DNA of 41,428 nt from Opitutia bacterium (lineage in GTDB: Bacteria; Verrucomicrobiota; Verrucomicrobiia; Opitutales; JABJCN01), in assembly GCA_018668635.1 (NCBI GenBank), contig JABJCN010000061.1:1-41428 (forward strand), written 5' to 3'. The notes under the pieces were generated by a model. It saw only the letters and a list, made by a program, of their open reading frames with translations, had not been told where the DNA came from and did no database searches. Positions 17,956-27,093 of the stretch are shown piece after piece (position 1 is the first letter of the stretch; the number at the start of each line of letters is the position of its first letter). Position numbers and translations under genes: made by a program.

Positions 17956-20900
17956 TTACCCCCATTCACAGAGGCTGTCAACGAAGGTCGCTGATCCATC
18001 GCGCAGCCATCCATCCAGTTGTGCCGGTTCCTTTAGTTGCTGGCCACGCTTTCGTGGCACGGCAAGGTACTGACAATCCAGATCCGGAATGGCGGTCATG
18101 TCCCCCCATAGCTTCTCAAACTGGGCTACAGGGAAAATGTCTTCATGTCCCCGGCCCCATCGTTTTTTGACGTCCTTCAATGTAACATAGGTGGGCATCC
18201 TGCCTGCTGCATCCTGAATGGCCTGGGCGACCTTTTTTTCATCGGTGAGGTCTGATTTTTCCAGCTTGAAGAAACGGAGTAATCCCGGGATGCTGATCCA
18301 ATTGGTCAGGGTGTTGTACCAGGAGAGGTCAAACTCACATTCCTCCCGGGGGAGTGCCAGTCCTTCAATGATACGATTTTGGCCGTTAACCTTGGCCAAC
18401 CCCCCGCCACGATCGTCAATTTCACGCTGGATGACTTCAAATGTAAGGTCTGCGCCGGATTCTATGTGAGCACCTAGAAATGTTGGTGAAAGGTCGGTCC
18501 CCAGGGTGTCGATATTGTGGACAAGCAGGTGCTCCAGGTTTGGATGCTTTTTTAGGAGTTGGGCAAGAACCCCGTTGCGCAAAAGATTTGGTATTTCGTA
18601 CCAATGCCCCACGGGATGCATGCACTGCAGGGATAGATTATCCCGATAATCAGCCCCTTCACCTGTACTCCGTGCCCATTCAATGAGTGCCCCCCGCAGG
18701 CTTTTCTGCATTTTTTGCTCCTGCTCGTCGAGAACCTGCTGGGCCATTTCCTCCCAACTGAATCGCAGGTCTCTAACCATTGGAACTGTTCGCAGGCCCA
18801 CATAGCGACCCGGGGAGAGGTGCAATTGTTCTGTATCGGTGGAATGGGTGGTCGCTTCCAGCCAGCGGGTGAGCGGTTGGTGGGTAAGGTAACTGGTGGT
18901 TACTATATGGGGGACTGGATGTCCATAGAGTTTGGAGGTCTTTCGAACCTTGGCCAGATGAACCTCAATAAAGTTTCGGTGATGGCCTGCAAATTGGGTG
19001 AAAGGATGAAGCGCCTTTACAACACCGGCGCCTCGTGTCCATCGACTTCCGGCACCTCCGGCAAGGGTGACAACAGCTGCCTTGCCTGCGGATAGGGCAT
19101 CCATACCGGTATCGTGCCATTCCCGCTTGGGTTCACCGGTGGCATCCATGAGGTCGTTTACAGGAACGTCCTCGATGAGCGTACTTGGCGATAGGCGGTT
19201 TTGAGCCAGGCCAATCCGACCGGCTTTGATTTCGCTTCGAATTTGTTCATGCTGTGAAGGGTCAAACCCATGGGCATTTAGCGCTGTTTCAAGTTCCTTG
19301 TTTGAGTCGGGTGTTTCACCCTGTCCTGATTGCGATTGACTTTGGTCAATCAGGGCCTTGGCCAAATCGTGGTCCGTCTGACTTTTTCGTCGTACCTGTA
19401 CGAGTTCGGCATGGCGGGCAGGGGAGAGAGGTTTGGAATCCCTGCTGATTATTCCCGGGAGGATGGCCTGATAATAGGATGTGGGCAAAAGGGCGGACGT
19501 TCCTTCATTTATTTTTGCGCATGTACCATTCTCATTGATGGAGAAGTCATAAGTGACCGGATTCATGGCGAAGGGCAGTGCCTTATCCAGACGCTGCTTC
19601 GTGTCTTGGAGAATCTCTGCTAGGCGCTTTTGTGCCTCTTCTCTTTTCCAGGGTGCAAAGAGAAATCCCATGCCACCTCCAGCCATACCCCCAAGCATCC
19701 AGAATCCCCAGAAGTCTTCTTCGAATTCCTCACGGACCTGCTTGATAACTGATTCCGTATATTCATTGGTCGCCCAGGGTATGATGGTCTTGATGGGGCC
19801 GTCAAAGTTCTGTTGCGTGAGTCGACCGACCCGCTCTATATTTCCTTGTTTCAGCGAGTTTACCATCTGGTCAAGCAGGCGGATGGCATCTTGACGGGCC
19901 TTCCACTCGTTGCCGGACCGCAAAAGGTATTTCTCTGTAACCATTTCAAGGATGGGTCCCACATCCTGTGCCATGCCACCATGTACAAGCACGAGGCTTT
20001 CCTCCAGTTTTTTTCTGGACCCGGGTGGGATTTCATCGGTGTTGAAAATGTGGTGTCGTGGAAGCAGTCGGCCCTTGCTTATGCCATGTTCAGGGTCATC
20101 CTCTGTGGCCTCGACACCTTCAATCAGTTTGATTCCGGGCCACACACCACCGGAGTCCTGCCACCCACCTCCTGATCCTCCAATCCATTCGCCGAGGATG
20201 GCTCGTGAGGCCACTATTCGCCGTTCGGTTTCTGTCAGTGCCCCCTCCAGACTATTGACTTGGCCGGTTGCCCTCATACAGGCGGCAATGAGGCTGCCGA
20301 GCAGGTTTGTGGAAACAGCCAACCGCGATCCCTTGGGAATATTGTTAACCTTGCTGACGACTTCAAGTCCACGACCGGGACCTGCCAGCCTCGCCAACAG
20401 ATCCTCCAGTGGTTGTCGTGCACTTTCAATGCCCGGGGGCACAATACCTGAGGCAATGACCGCCGCCTTAAGGAGTCCAAGGTAGTCCTTTGCAAAATCA
20501 AAGACTTCACCAATACTGCGGACATCGGTCGTGGTTTCAAGATCCACGCTACACAATCGGAGCAATGGTTGATCAATTACTCGGACGTATGCCTCTACAG
20601 GTGGTCGGGGCTCAGATGTTTCACCGTTCTTGTTGAGACACAGGTCGATGGATATATTCAGGACCTGCGCACCGGCAGGGTAGTCCATGCCGAGAAAGAA
20701 TATGTCACTCCATCCACTATGGGTTAAATCCATCCGTACAGCAGTGGATTCTGCAATGACAGGGAACAGACCGGTCATTGGATCAGGATGCAGGAGCCTC
20801 GGGTGGATTCGTAATGGGTGGTCCGCAGTATGTCCCACACGGAACATCCATTGGTTTCCTTGGACGGAACGCACACTTCGCCGAACCTGGTTTGCAAGAG

Positions 20901-21279
20901 TTTGGAAGGCTAGTCGATGATAGGCCTCAGAGAGTGCGCTGGAGATTGTGGCGTTGGGCCCATCCTTTTCCTGAATTATCAAAAATGCATCAATGGCTTC
21001 GCCGAAACGTCGCTCAAGCAGGCTTTCGTGTCCCGGGAATGGAATGCGCCCTTTGCCGGGAAAGTTTTTCTTAAAGGGAAGATAAAACCGGTGAATGGCG
21101 TAAAGGAAGAAGAGTGCCCGGACCCGCTCGTATAGATTGTCATGATTCCGGCGAAAAGTGTCCAGTTTTACACACTCGGAGAGAAGTTCATCGATGCTGG
21201 CAGTTTCACAAAATATTTCCAATGGCCGATTACGAACATCAGCATCGTTGGATAGGATTGTCTCTAAAAGAAAGGACAT
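17956..21279 (-). CDS. GHMP sugar kinase fused to UDPGP-type pyrophosphorylase
   Basis: 1107 aa from the ATG at 21279; a GTG at 21300 would overlap the upstream gene. Positions are from the ATG. An N-terminal helical region (1-130) precedes an L-fucokinase-like GHMP kinase with substrate loop MDLTHSGWSD (183-192), motif 2 PKGSRLAVSTN (315-325), GGSGGGWQDSGGVWPGIKL (367-385) and the C-motif MLGGMAGGGMG (528-538). A linker leads to a UDPGP-fold uridylyltransferase: TLAGGAGSRW (738-747), VVKAL, and HNIDTLGTDLSPTF in the nucleotide-sugar site. It would phosphorylate a free monosaccharide at C1 and couple it to UTP or GTP. In Fkp/FKGP the order is pyrophosphorylase then kinase; here it is reversed. 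The sugar is unknown (fucose, a uronic acid, arabinose or galactose type). Confidence 0.88.
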   Translation of the reverse strand: MSFLLETILSNDADVRNRPLEIFCETASIDELLSECVKLDTFRRNHDNLYERVRALFFLYAIHRFYLPFKKNFPGKGRIPFPGHESLLERRFGEAIDAFLIIQEKDGPNATISSALSEAYHRLAFQTLANQVRRSVRSVQGNQWMFRVGHTADHPLRIHPRLLHPDPMTGLFPVIAESTAVRMDLTHSGWSDIFFLGMDYPAGAQVLNISIDLCLNKNGETSEPRPPVEAYVRVIDQPLLRLCSVDLETTTDVRSIGEVFDFAKDYLGLLKAAVIASGIVPPGIESARQPLEDLLARLAGPGRGLEVVSKVNNIPKGSRLAVSTNLLGSLIAACMRATGQVNSLEGALTETERRIVASRAILGEWIGGSGGGWQDSGGVWPGIKLIEGVEATEDDPEHGISKGRLLPRHHIFNTDEIPPGSRKKLEESLVLVHGGMAQDVGPILEMVTEKYLLRSGNEWKARQDAIRLLDQMVNSLKQGNIERVGRLTQQNFDGPIKTIIPWATNEYTESVIKQVREEFEEDFWGFWMLGGMAGGGMGFLFAPWKREEAQKRLAEILQDTKQRLDKALPFAMNPVTYDFSINENGTCAKINEGTSALLPTSYYQAILPGIISRDSKPLSPARHAELVQVRRKSQTDHDLAKALIDQSQSQSGQGETPDSNKELETALNAHGFDPSQHEQIRSEIKAGRIGLAQNRLSPSTLIEDVPVNDLMDATGEPKREWHDTGMDALSAGKAAVVTLAGGAGSRWTRGAGVVKALHPFTQFAGHHRNFIEVHLAKVRKTSKLYGHPVPHIVTTSYLTHQPLTRWLEATTHSTDTEQLHLSPGRYVGLRTVPMVRDLRFSWEEMAQQVLDEQEQKMQKSLRGALIEWARSTGEGADYRDNLSLQCMHPVGHWYEIPNLLRNGVLAQLLKKHPNLEHLLVHNIDTLGTDLSPTFLGAHIESGADLTFEVIQREIDDRGGGLAKVNGQNRIIEGLALPREECEFDLSWYNTLTNWISIPGLLRFFKLEKSDLTDEKKVAQAIQDAAGRMPTYVTLKDVKKRWGRGHEDIFPVAQFEKLWGDMTAIPDLDCQYLAVPRKRGQQLKEPAQLDGWLRDGSATFVDSLCEWG

Positions 21280-21289
21280 GCCGGTTTGT

Positions 21290-22126
21290 TTAGCGGGCAC
21301 CTGCCAATAGCGTCAAAAGCCGGGTCAGGACCTCATCCCGATCCTGACCGTTGAGTGATACTGCAAGCTGGGCGGTCAGCAGACCGTACTTGACACCTAC
21401 ATCGTAACGGCGGTCCTGCATGACCAGGGCAAGGAACTTTTCCCGTTGTGCCAGTTGTTGAAGTGCGCCTGAAAGGCTGGGCCGCGCTTCCTCGTCCGCA
21501 AGCTTTTCGTCAAGAATTCCCATCACAGCCGGGGTGAGTACGTGCATTCCAAAGAAACACAGGTAGTGTCCGGCACGAATTCCTGGCACGATTAGTTCCT
21601 GCTCTGCCAGGGTCGGCGTTGGTTTTTCAATGACTGCATCAACTTCGTAGAGATCCTGGTGTCCGGGAAGACAGCGACCACCAATCGTCCCGAAATATGG
21701 CAGCAGGTTCTCACGGGTTTCCTGCACCGCAGAGATTGCGCAGCCATGTTCCTCGGCAGTCCGTACCAGATGCTCTGCGCATCCACGTTCATTGGCGCTT
21801 ACATACAGATGGTCTCCCACCAGATGTAAAAAGGGTTCGTTAGCCACGAAGTCACGTGTCAATGAAAGTGCATGGCCATACCCCCTTGGGTTAGTTTGCT
21901 GGATGAAGGTTAGCTTATCGGCATGTTCGCCCACCACCTTTGCAAAAGTATCTTCATCCCCGGGTTGTACAACAATGGCAATTTCCTTGATGGCGGCGCG
22001 CAGGGCTTCCTCAACAAGGATTTGCAGGACAGCTTTTTCCTCCCCGTCCCCATCAATTAGGGTTTGCAATGGGAGACTGCGCTGGCTTGGTGAACCTGCG
22101 GTGATTACAGCTTTACGGACTTTCAT
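21290..22126 (-). CDS. Divergent GalU-like nucleotidyltransferase
   Basis: 278 aa. Rossmann-like nucleotidyltransferase related to UTP-glucose-1-phosphate uridylyltransferase: [19 protein letters not shown] at the N-terminus, then [15 protein letters not shown] and [11 protein letters not shown] (nucleotide-sugar/Mg site), [10 protein letters not shown], and [16 protein letters not shown] near the end. The usual glycine-rich G-x-G-T-R loop is degenerate (GSPSQR) and the PKEMLP lysine motif is missing, so catalytic competence is uncertain. The gene ends ten bases before the kinase-pyrophosphorylase start, so the pair is probably one transcript and one pathway. It may make a UDP-sugar or be a regulatory paralogue. 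Confidence 0.82.
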   Translation of the reverse strand: MKVRKAVITAGSPSQRSLPLQTLIDGDGEEKAVLQILVEEALRAAIKEIAIVVQPGDEDTFAKVVGEHADKLTFIQQTNPRGYGHALSLTRDFVANEPFLHLVGDHLYVSANERGCAEHLVRTAEEHGCAISAVQETRENLLPYFGTIGGRCLPGHQDLYEVDAVIEKPTPTLAEQELIVPGIRAGHYLCFFGMHVLTPAVMGILDEKLADEEARPSLSGALQQLAQREKFLALVMQDRRYDVGVKYGLLTAQLAVSLNGQDRDEVLTRLLTLLAGAR

Positions 22127-22222
22127 GGATAGGTAGGGATAGGAGTGGATGTGTGATTGTCAATTGCGTCCAATTCGGAATGTCTTTGACGGATGCCCAA
22201 ATACCCTCCTTATTTGCCGGCC

Positions 22223-22543
22223 ATGTTTATTATTCACGTTTTTCTACAGGTAAAGAAAGACTGTATTCAGCAGTTCAAGGAAATCACCCTCGACAATGCG
22301 CGCAACACGCTCAGGGAGCCGGGTGCCGTGCGCTTTGATGTCGTCCAGGACCAGGATGATTCCTCCCGTTTTATTTTTGTCGAGGTTTACAAGTCAGCAT
22401 CTGACCTTGACCACCACAAGACCACTGAACATTACGCCCGATGGGCCGGTGCGGTTGATGAGTTTTTGGTTGAGCCTCGTTCCAGGGTCCTTCTTGAAAA
22501 TGTTTTTCCAGATGATGCAGGCTGGACCTCCCCGGAAGTTTAA
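22223..22543 (+). CDS. ABM-domain protein, LsrG-like
   Basis: 106 aa from the ATG at 22223 (a further ATG at 22193 adds ten residues unlike the family). The ferredoxin-like ABM fold is seen as MFIIHVFLQVKKDCIQQFKE, then GAVRFDVVQDQDDSSRFIFV and HHKTTEHYARWAGAVDEFL. The FDVxQDxxxxSRF and HKTTxHY signatures resemble LsrG, the phospho-AI-2 isomerase, and YgiN-type quinol monooxygenases. No lsr genes are nearby, so AI-2 degradation is not supported by context. It is the first gene of the hfl run. Confidence 0.85.
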   Translation: MFIIHVFLQVKKDCIQQFKEITLDNARNTLREPGAVRFDVVQDQDDSSRFIFVEVYKSASDLDHHKTTEHYARWAGAVDEFLVEPRSRVLLENVFPDDAGWTSPEV

Positions 22544-22562
22544 CCCATTTTTCTAAATCATA

Positions 22563-23024
22563 ATGAGTATCGAGGCACGGCTAACTGAACTGAACATAGA
22601 ACTTCCTCCTGCACCTCCGAAGGGCGGGATCTACCAGCCTGTTCTCATCGTTGGTAATCAGGCTTTTTTCTCCGGTCATGGCCCTTACCAAGCCGATGGA
22701 ACCTATATTTGTGGGAAAGTCGGTACAGATCTTGATGTTGCGGCGGGACAGGCGGCTGCCCGCCAGACCGGCCTTGCCATCCTTGCCAGCATGAAGGCCC
22801 ATTTGGGCAGTCTGGATCGTATAAAGCGGGTTATCAAGTTGCTGGGCATGGTTGATTGCCCACCGGATTTCAAGCAACACCCACAAGTCATCAACGGCTG
22901 TAGTGAGCTTTATCGCGACATTTTTGGTGAGGAAGCCGGTGTCGGGGTTCGCAGTGCCGTAGGCATGGGTTCACTTCCCGGTGGAATGGCTGTGGAGATT
23001 GAAGGAGTGTTTGAAATCGAGTAA
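22563..23024 (+). CDS. RidA-family (YjgF/UK114) protein
   Basis: 153 aa, of the longer YjgF-like subgroup. The fold elements LIVGNQAFFSGHGPYQADG and VRSAVGMGSLPGGMAVEIEG include the conserved Arg that in RidA binds the enamine/imine carboxylate. True RidA removes 2-aminoacrylate; longer subgroup members have unproven substrates. ATG at 22563, 19 bases after the LsrG-like gene and 22 before hflK, so operonic. Confidence 0.9.
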   Translation: MSIEARLTELNIELPPAPPKGGIYQPVLIVGNQAFFSGHGPYQADGTYICGKVGTDLDVAAGQAAARQTGLAILASMKAHLGSLDRIKRVIKLLGMVDCPPDFKQHPQVINGCSELYRDIFGEEAGVGVRSAVGMGSLPGGMAVEIEGVFEIE

Positions 23025-23046
23025 ATTTTATTAACCTAGAAACAAT

Positions 23047-24051
23047 ATGTCAGACGCATCAAATATTGCAAAAAATGTCATCCAGAAGATACCGGCTGGT
23101 ATCGGTGGAGTGGTCCTCCTGATCATCGTCGTAGTCGGCGTGATGACCAGTTGGTTTACCGTGGATCCCGAGGAGCAGGCTGTCGTCCTTCGCCTCGGTA
23201 AAATACATGGAGAAATCAGGGAGATGGGATTCAACACAAAGCTTCCCTTTGGAATTGAGCAGGAATACAAGGTCCCCGTCCTCCGCCAATTGAAGGAGGA
23301 ATTCGGATTTCGTACGGTATCGAGCAATTCCCGTTCCCAATACCAATACGGGGGCAACTACGATGCTGAATCGCTGATGCTCACGGGTGATCTCAATGTG
23401 GCTGATGTCGAGTGGGTTACCCAGTTTACCATTACTGACCCGAAAAAGTACCTTTTTAAATACCGCGTCCATGACAGGCGGCCTCAACACAATGAGGCCA
23501 TAATGGCTTTCCGGGACATGAATGAAGCGGTCATGCGGCAGGTGGTGGGGGACCATACCATCACCGAGGTTTTGACTTCAGGCCGAACCCTCATCCAGCG
23601 CAAGGTCATTGAGAAGCTTCAGGCGATGTGTAAGGATTATGAGCTGGGAGTCCGGGTCGATCAGGTTATTCTGCAGGACATAAATCCACCTGAGCGCGTT
23701 AAACCATACTTCAACAAGGTCAATCAAGCCGAGCAGGAGCGGGATACCTTGATTGAGCGGGCCCGGGCCCAGTACAATCAGGTCATTGAACCGCTTGAAG
23801 GGGAAGCTGAAAAGTCTGTCGCGACGGCGAAGGGTTTCAAGGAACGACGCATCAACGAGGCGAAGGGGGATGCTGCTGCCTTTAATTCATTGTTCGCAGA
23901 ATACCAGAGGGCTCCTGAGATCACTCGAAAACGTATTTACCTTGAGACCATGGAGACGGTCCTCAACAAGGCAGGCCGAAAGATCATTCTCGATGAGGAT
24001 GTATCCGGTATCCTGCCACTACTCAATCTTAACCAGGAGGGCACACGATGA
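23047..24051 (+). CDS. hflK: HflK-like SPFH membrane protein
   Basis: 334 aa. A single N-terminal transmembrane helix (GIGGVVLLIIVVVGVMTSWF) follows a short cytoplasmic segment. The SPFH/band-7 domain starts TVDPEEQAVVLRLGKI and includes NVADVEWVTQFTITDPKKYL. The long coiled coil (QAEQERDTLIERARAQYNQV...) is typical of HflK. With HflC it forms the periplasmic cage around FtsH that modulates membrane-protein degradation; no ftsH is in this window. The last bases overlap hflC by four (ATGA), which argues for translational coupling and 1:1 assembly. Confidence 0.93.
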   Translation: MSDASNIAKNVIQKIPAGIGGVVLLIIVVVGVMTSWFTVDPEEQAVVLRLGKIHGEIREMGFNTKLPFGIEQEYKVPVLRQLKEEFGFRTVSSNSRSQYQYGGNYDAESLMLTGDLNVADVEWVTQFTITDPKKYLFKYRVHDRRPQHNEAIMAFRDMNEAVMRQVVGDHTITEVLTSGRTLIQRKVIEKLQAMCKDYELGVRVDQVILQDINPPERVKPYFNKVNQAEQERDTLIERARAQYNQVIEPLEGEAEKSVATAKGFKERRINEAKGDAAAFNSLFAEYQRAPEITRKRIYLETMETVLNKAGRKIILDEDVSGILPLLNLNQEGTR

Positions 24052-25034
24052 AGCAGGGAGCATTTGCATTTGGCACACTTATATTACTGGCGATCCTGAT
24101 CGTCGGTTTCTCATCCATCTATGTATTGGACGTAACTAAACAGGCTTTCATCACCCAGCTCGGCAAGGTGGTCAAAGAGGAGACAAATCCGGGCCTAAAG
24201 TTCAAGACTCCATTGATTCAAAAGGTTCATTTATTCGACAAACGCTATCTTGAATGGGATGGTCACAGGAGTCAGGTCACAACCGGGGACCAACGATTCA
24301 TCGAGATCGATACTTATGCCCGCTGGGCGATTGAGGATGCCAAATCTTTCTTTGAAAAGGTCAAGGATGAGTCTGGCGCAAGGACCCGTCTTGACGACAT
24401 CCTGGACGGTGCTGCCCGCAAGGCAATCGCCGATCACCCCCTTGCCGAGATTGTACGCTCAGAGGAGCGTGAAGACAAGAAGCTGTCCACAGAGGAGGCT
24501 CAAAAGGCTCAAGATGAAGACGGGGGATCAGGCAAAGGTGCGAACGTCCTCCAGACGTTCGATGTCGGTCGCTTGAAGATTTCTCGTGAAATCCTGAGTG
24601 ATGCGAAGCCCACGTTGGCGGAGTTTGGAATTGCGTTGCTGGATTTCCGTTTCAAGAGGATCAACTATGCTGCCGTGGATCAGGCTAAAATCTTTGATCG
24701 CATGATTGCCTCCCAGGAGGAGAAGGTGGCAGAGTTTACCGGAAAAGGAAAGGGCGAAGCCCTCAAGATCGGGGGACTACAACAACTCGAACAGGAAACC
24801 ATCAAGTCCGAGGCCGAACGCCAGGTGAGGGAAATTCATGGTCAGGCGGATGCAGAGGCTGCACGAATCTACACAGAGGCCTATAACCAAAGTGCTGAGT
24901 CCCGCGAGTTCTATGAATTCCTCACGACCCTGAATGCCTACAAGACAACCATCAGCAAGAATGACTGGTTGATCTTTTCCACCCAGAGCGAGTTCTTCCA
25001 GTACCTGAAGCAGTCCACCAAAAAGTCCGAGTGA
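24048..25034 (+). CDS. hflC: HflC-like SPFH membrane protein
   Basis: 328 aa with an N-terminal transmembrane anchor (GTLILLAILIVGFSSIYVL), then an SPFH domain (VTKQAFITQLGKVV, PGLKFKTPLIQKVHLFDKR, TYARWAIEDAKSFFEKV). The usual ADxxxR region is interrupted by an acidic/Lys-rich insert (EDKKLSTEEAQKAQDEDGGS) before LLDFRFKRINYA, and a coiled coil closes the protein. It is the partner of the upstream HflK. Its TGA overlaps the GTG of the PIG-L gene. Confidence 0.93.
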   Translation: MKQGAFAFGTLILLAILIVGFSSIYVLDVTKQAFITQLGKVVKEETNPGLKFKTPLIQKVHLFDKRYLEWDGHRSQVTTGDQRFIEIDTYARWAIEDAKSFFEKVKDESGARTRLDDILDGAARKAIADHPLAEIVRSEEREDKKLSTEEAQKAQDEDGGSGKGANVLQTFDVGRLKISREILSDAKPTLAEFGIALLDFRFKRINYAAVDQAKIFDRMIASQEEKVAEFTGKGKGEALKIGGLQQLEQETIKSEAERQVREIHGQADAEAARIYTEAYNQSAESREFYEFLTTLNAYKTTISKNDWLIFSTQSEFFQYLKQSTKKSE

Positions 25035-25813
25035 TCGGGGGTCGCAGGACCGTCATCGCCGTCGCCGCCCATCCGGATGACATTGAGTTCGTCATGGCGG
25101 GCACCCTGGCTCAATTGAAGGAGGTCGGTTGGGACATCCACTACCTCAACCTCTCCAGCGGCAACTGCGGTAGTCAGTCCTTGGAACCGGCGGAGGTTGA
25201 GCGGGTTCGCGACGGGGAGGCCCGGGAGGCCGCCCAAATTCTCGGTGCCACCTTCCATGAGCCGTTTTCCCGTGACCTGGAGATCCTGTATGACCTCCGG
25301 CATCTGCGAAGGCTTGCGGCCGTCCTTCATGGGGTGGCTCCGGACATTGTCCTTACCCATTCCCCTGAGGATTACATGGAGGACCATATGATAACCTCCC
25401 GACTCGCCGTGACTGCCGCCTTCACCCACAGTATGCCGAATTTCGAGACGGATCCACCCATTGCGCCCCCCAACAAGGAGGTCACGGTCTATCATGCCAT
25501 GCCTCACGGCCTGTGTGATGGCCTTCGGCAAAAGGTTGTACCGAATTGCTTTGTTGATGTATCCAACCTAAGGGATTTGAAGCTCAAGGCATTATCCGCC
25601 CACCAGAGCCAGCAATCGTGGCTCGATGCCAGTCAGGGGCTCAATTCCTACCTTCGCACCATGGATGAACAGGATCGCGAAGTGGGCCGCCTTTCAGGAA
25701 AGTACGAATTTTCCGAGGGATGGCGTCGGCATTTTCATCTTGGCTTTAACGCTGATGATGCTGACCCGCTTGCAGAGGCACTGGGGAAGAAGTGCAGCCT
25801 GGACCTTACATAA
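25031..25813 (+). CDS. PIG-L/LmbE-family zinc deacetylase
   Basis: 260 aa. The zinc motif A-H14-P-D-D is near the N-terminus and the third ligand is the His in SPEDYMEDHMITSR. Family enzymes de-N-acetylate GlcNAc-type groups (GlcNAc-PI, mycothiol and bacillithiol precursors, antibiotics). It starts with GTG in a four-base GTGA overlap with hflC; no closer ATG gives the AHPDD strand. No signal peptide. With sialidase and mucin-type enzymes in the window an amino-sugar substrate is plausible, but the direct context is hflKC. Confidence 0.92.
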   Translation: MIGGRRTVIAVAAHPDDIEFVMAGTLAQLKEVGWDIHYLNLSSGNCGSQSLEPAEVERVRDGEAREAAQILGATFHEPFSRDLEILYDLRHLRRLAAVLHGVAPDIVLTHSPEDYMEDHMITSRLAVTAAFTHSMPNFETDPPIAPPNKEVTVYHAMPHGLCDGLRQKVVPNCFVDVSNLRDLKLKALSAHQSQQSWLDASQGLNSYLRTMDEQDREVGRLSGKYEFSEGWRRHFHLGFNADDADPLAEALGKKCSLDLT

Positions 25814-25828
25814 AAAGACCGGATCGGC

Positions 25829-26836
25829 TCAGAGCAGAAATTTCTCCACCAGTTCCATCACCTCGGGGTGGATTGTATTTCTTAGGTCCTCATTGGCATA
25901 GGCCATGAAACCGACCGGTGAGGTGGTGTCCAGTGGTGCGTCCAGCGGACCGCCATCCATACCCATGATTGGGCAACCCGTCTCCTCGAGCAGCAGTGCG
26001 GTGCAGATGTCATAGGGGTGGGCGGCCAGGCACCGCTCATTGCCGGTCTTTCGGAAAGCAAGTGGGCGCAGGTCCAGCACCATTCGGTCCCGCCCGGCGA
26101 GCAATTCATAAAACTGGCCACCTGTACTTGGGTATTGGTCATCAAATACCCTTGGGTAACTTGTTTCTCCCAATCCATAGAGCCGGTCAATAAGGGCCTC
26201 CTCAAACTGTGTCAGCAGTGTCTTGGCCTCCGGGAAGAACTTGGCCACAATGCCATGTCCGTGTAGGAGGTCCCGGGCCCGGGAGGGTTGGAGTTTGATG
26301 GGGGCAACCTTCCCGTTATCCAGGTTGCGCCGTGTGATTTGAATGCCATCTTTTCCCCGACCCCGAATACCGGTCAACTGGTCGGCCAGTCTTTGCTTGG
26401 TTGGAGGAAGCTCGGTCATGGCAACCACCTCAATGTCCCTGAGGGTCGGTGCCTGTCCGTTCTCACGGGGCGCGATCCCGGTGAGGACCCAGGCCGAACG
26501 CTTGTCATCCATGATGCATCGGGTTCCATCGATGGGGTCGATTATGCAGGTGTATTGAAGGTTTCCCGGTGGGGTGCCTTCCGGGAACACAGTGGTCCCG
26601 TCTTCAATCCCCTCCATGATCAACTCCACCGGGCAATCCTGCGGCCAGTTTTCTCGGAACCACTCCAGCACAAATTCCTCACTGACCTTGTCGATCCGGT
26701 AGATGGCATCTGCCTGTGTGATCTCAGCTAGGCTCGCGAGATCCTCCTTCCCGGAGTTCATCTGCTGGTCAACCACGTTCTGCTGGATCGCATCTTGGAG
26801 TCGGAGTAGATGCTTACGGAGTAATTCCTGATTCAT
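25829..26836 (-). CDS. Inositol monophosphatase-family phosphatase
   Basis: 335 aa, longer than the 260-270 aa IMPase norm. The metal-binding pair is seen as VELIMEGIEDG (Glu) and IIDPIDGTRCIMDD (the DPIDGT motif), with an AAHPYDICTALLLEETGCPI segment corresponding to the usual C-terminal WDxAAG block in altered form. It would dephosphorylate an inositol- or sugar-phosphate or PAP-like substrate. The ATG is at 26836 and the gene faces the PIG-L gene across 15 bases. The missing Trp-Asp in the third motif makes the substrate unsure. Confidence 0.88.
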   Translation of the reverse strand: MNQELLRKHLLRLQDAIQQNVVDQQMNSGKEDLASLAEITQADAIYRIDKVSEEFVLEWFRENWPQDCPVELIMEGIEDGTTVFPEGTPPGNLQYTCIIDPIDGTRCIMDDKRSAWVLTGIAPRENGQAPTLRDIEVVAMTELPPTKQRLADQLTGIRGRGKDGIQITRRNLDNGKVAPIKLQPSRARDLLHGHGIVAKFFPEAKTLLTQFEEALIDRLYGLGETSYPRVFDDQYPSTGGQFYELLAGRDRMVLDLRPLAFRKTGNERCLAAHPYDICTALLLEETGCPIMGMDGGPLDAPLDTTSPVGFMAYANEDLRNTIHPEVMELVEKFLL

Positions 26837-26919
26837 ACATCATTCATTCCAACGAAGGTATCCCGGGAAGACACGCCAAAAGTGTGTCATTATGATAATA
26901 ATTCCTGTCGGCTGCCTGG

Positions 26920-27080
26920 CTACTGTTGAGGCTGGATGGGTGCCACAGGTGTGGTGGCCTCCTCGAACACAGGCATGGTCGGGCGGATCGTGCGCAACAC
27001 CTGCTGGCTTTCCAGGGAGAAATTGGTGATCGGGGTCTTGATCAGGCGATCGTTTTCCAGTTCAAGGAATACCAGACCGC
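26920..27080 (-). pseudogene. Gene tail remnant, possibly SHD1-like C-terminus
   Basis: A minus-strand frame ends at 26920 with VFLELENDRLIKTPITNFSL, then ESQQVLRTIRPTMP and a Pro/Gln-rich end. The spacing (F..LEND..I..P...FS.ESQ..LR) resembles the SHD1/SLA1-homology domain common in PVC secreted proteins. Upstream of about 27080 the frame runs into the DUF1501 relic of the opposite strand, so the N-terminus is lost. Assignment is tentative. The stretch 26837-26919 shows nothing else. Confidence 0.4.
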
Positions 27081-27093
27081 CCTGGACCTGCCC

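Noticed and set aside
22193-22222. Upstream ATG for the LsrG-like gene
   Set aside because: Adds ten residues not found in the family; the ATG at 22223 gives the conserved first strand.
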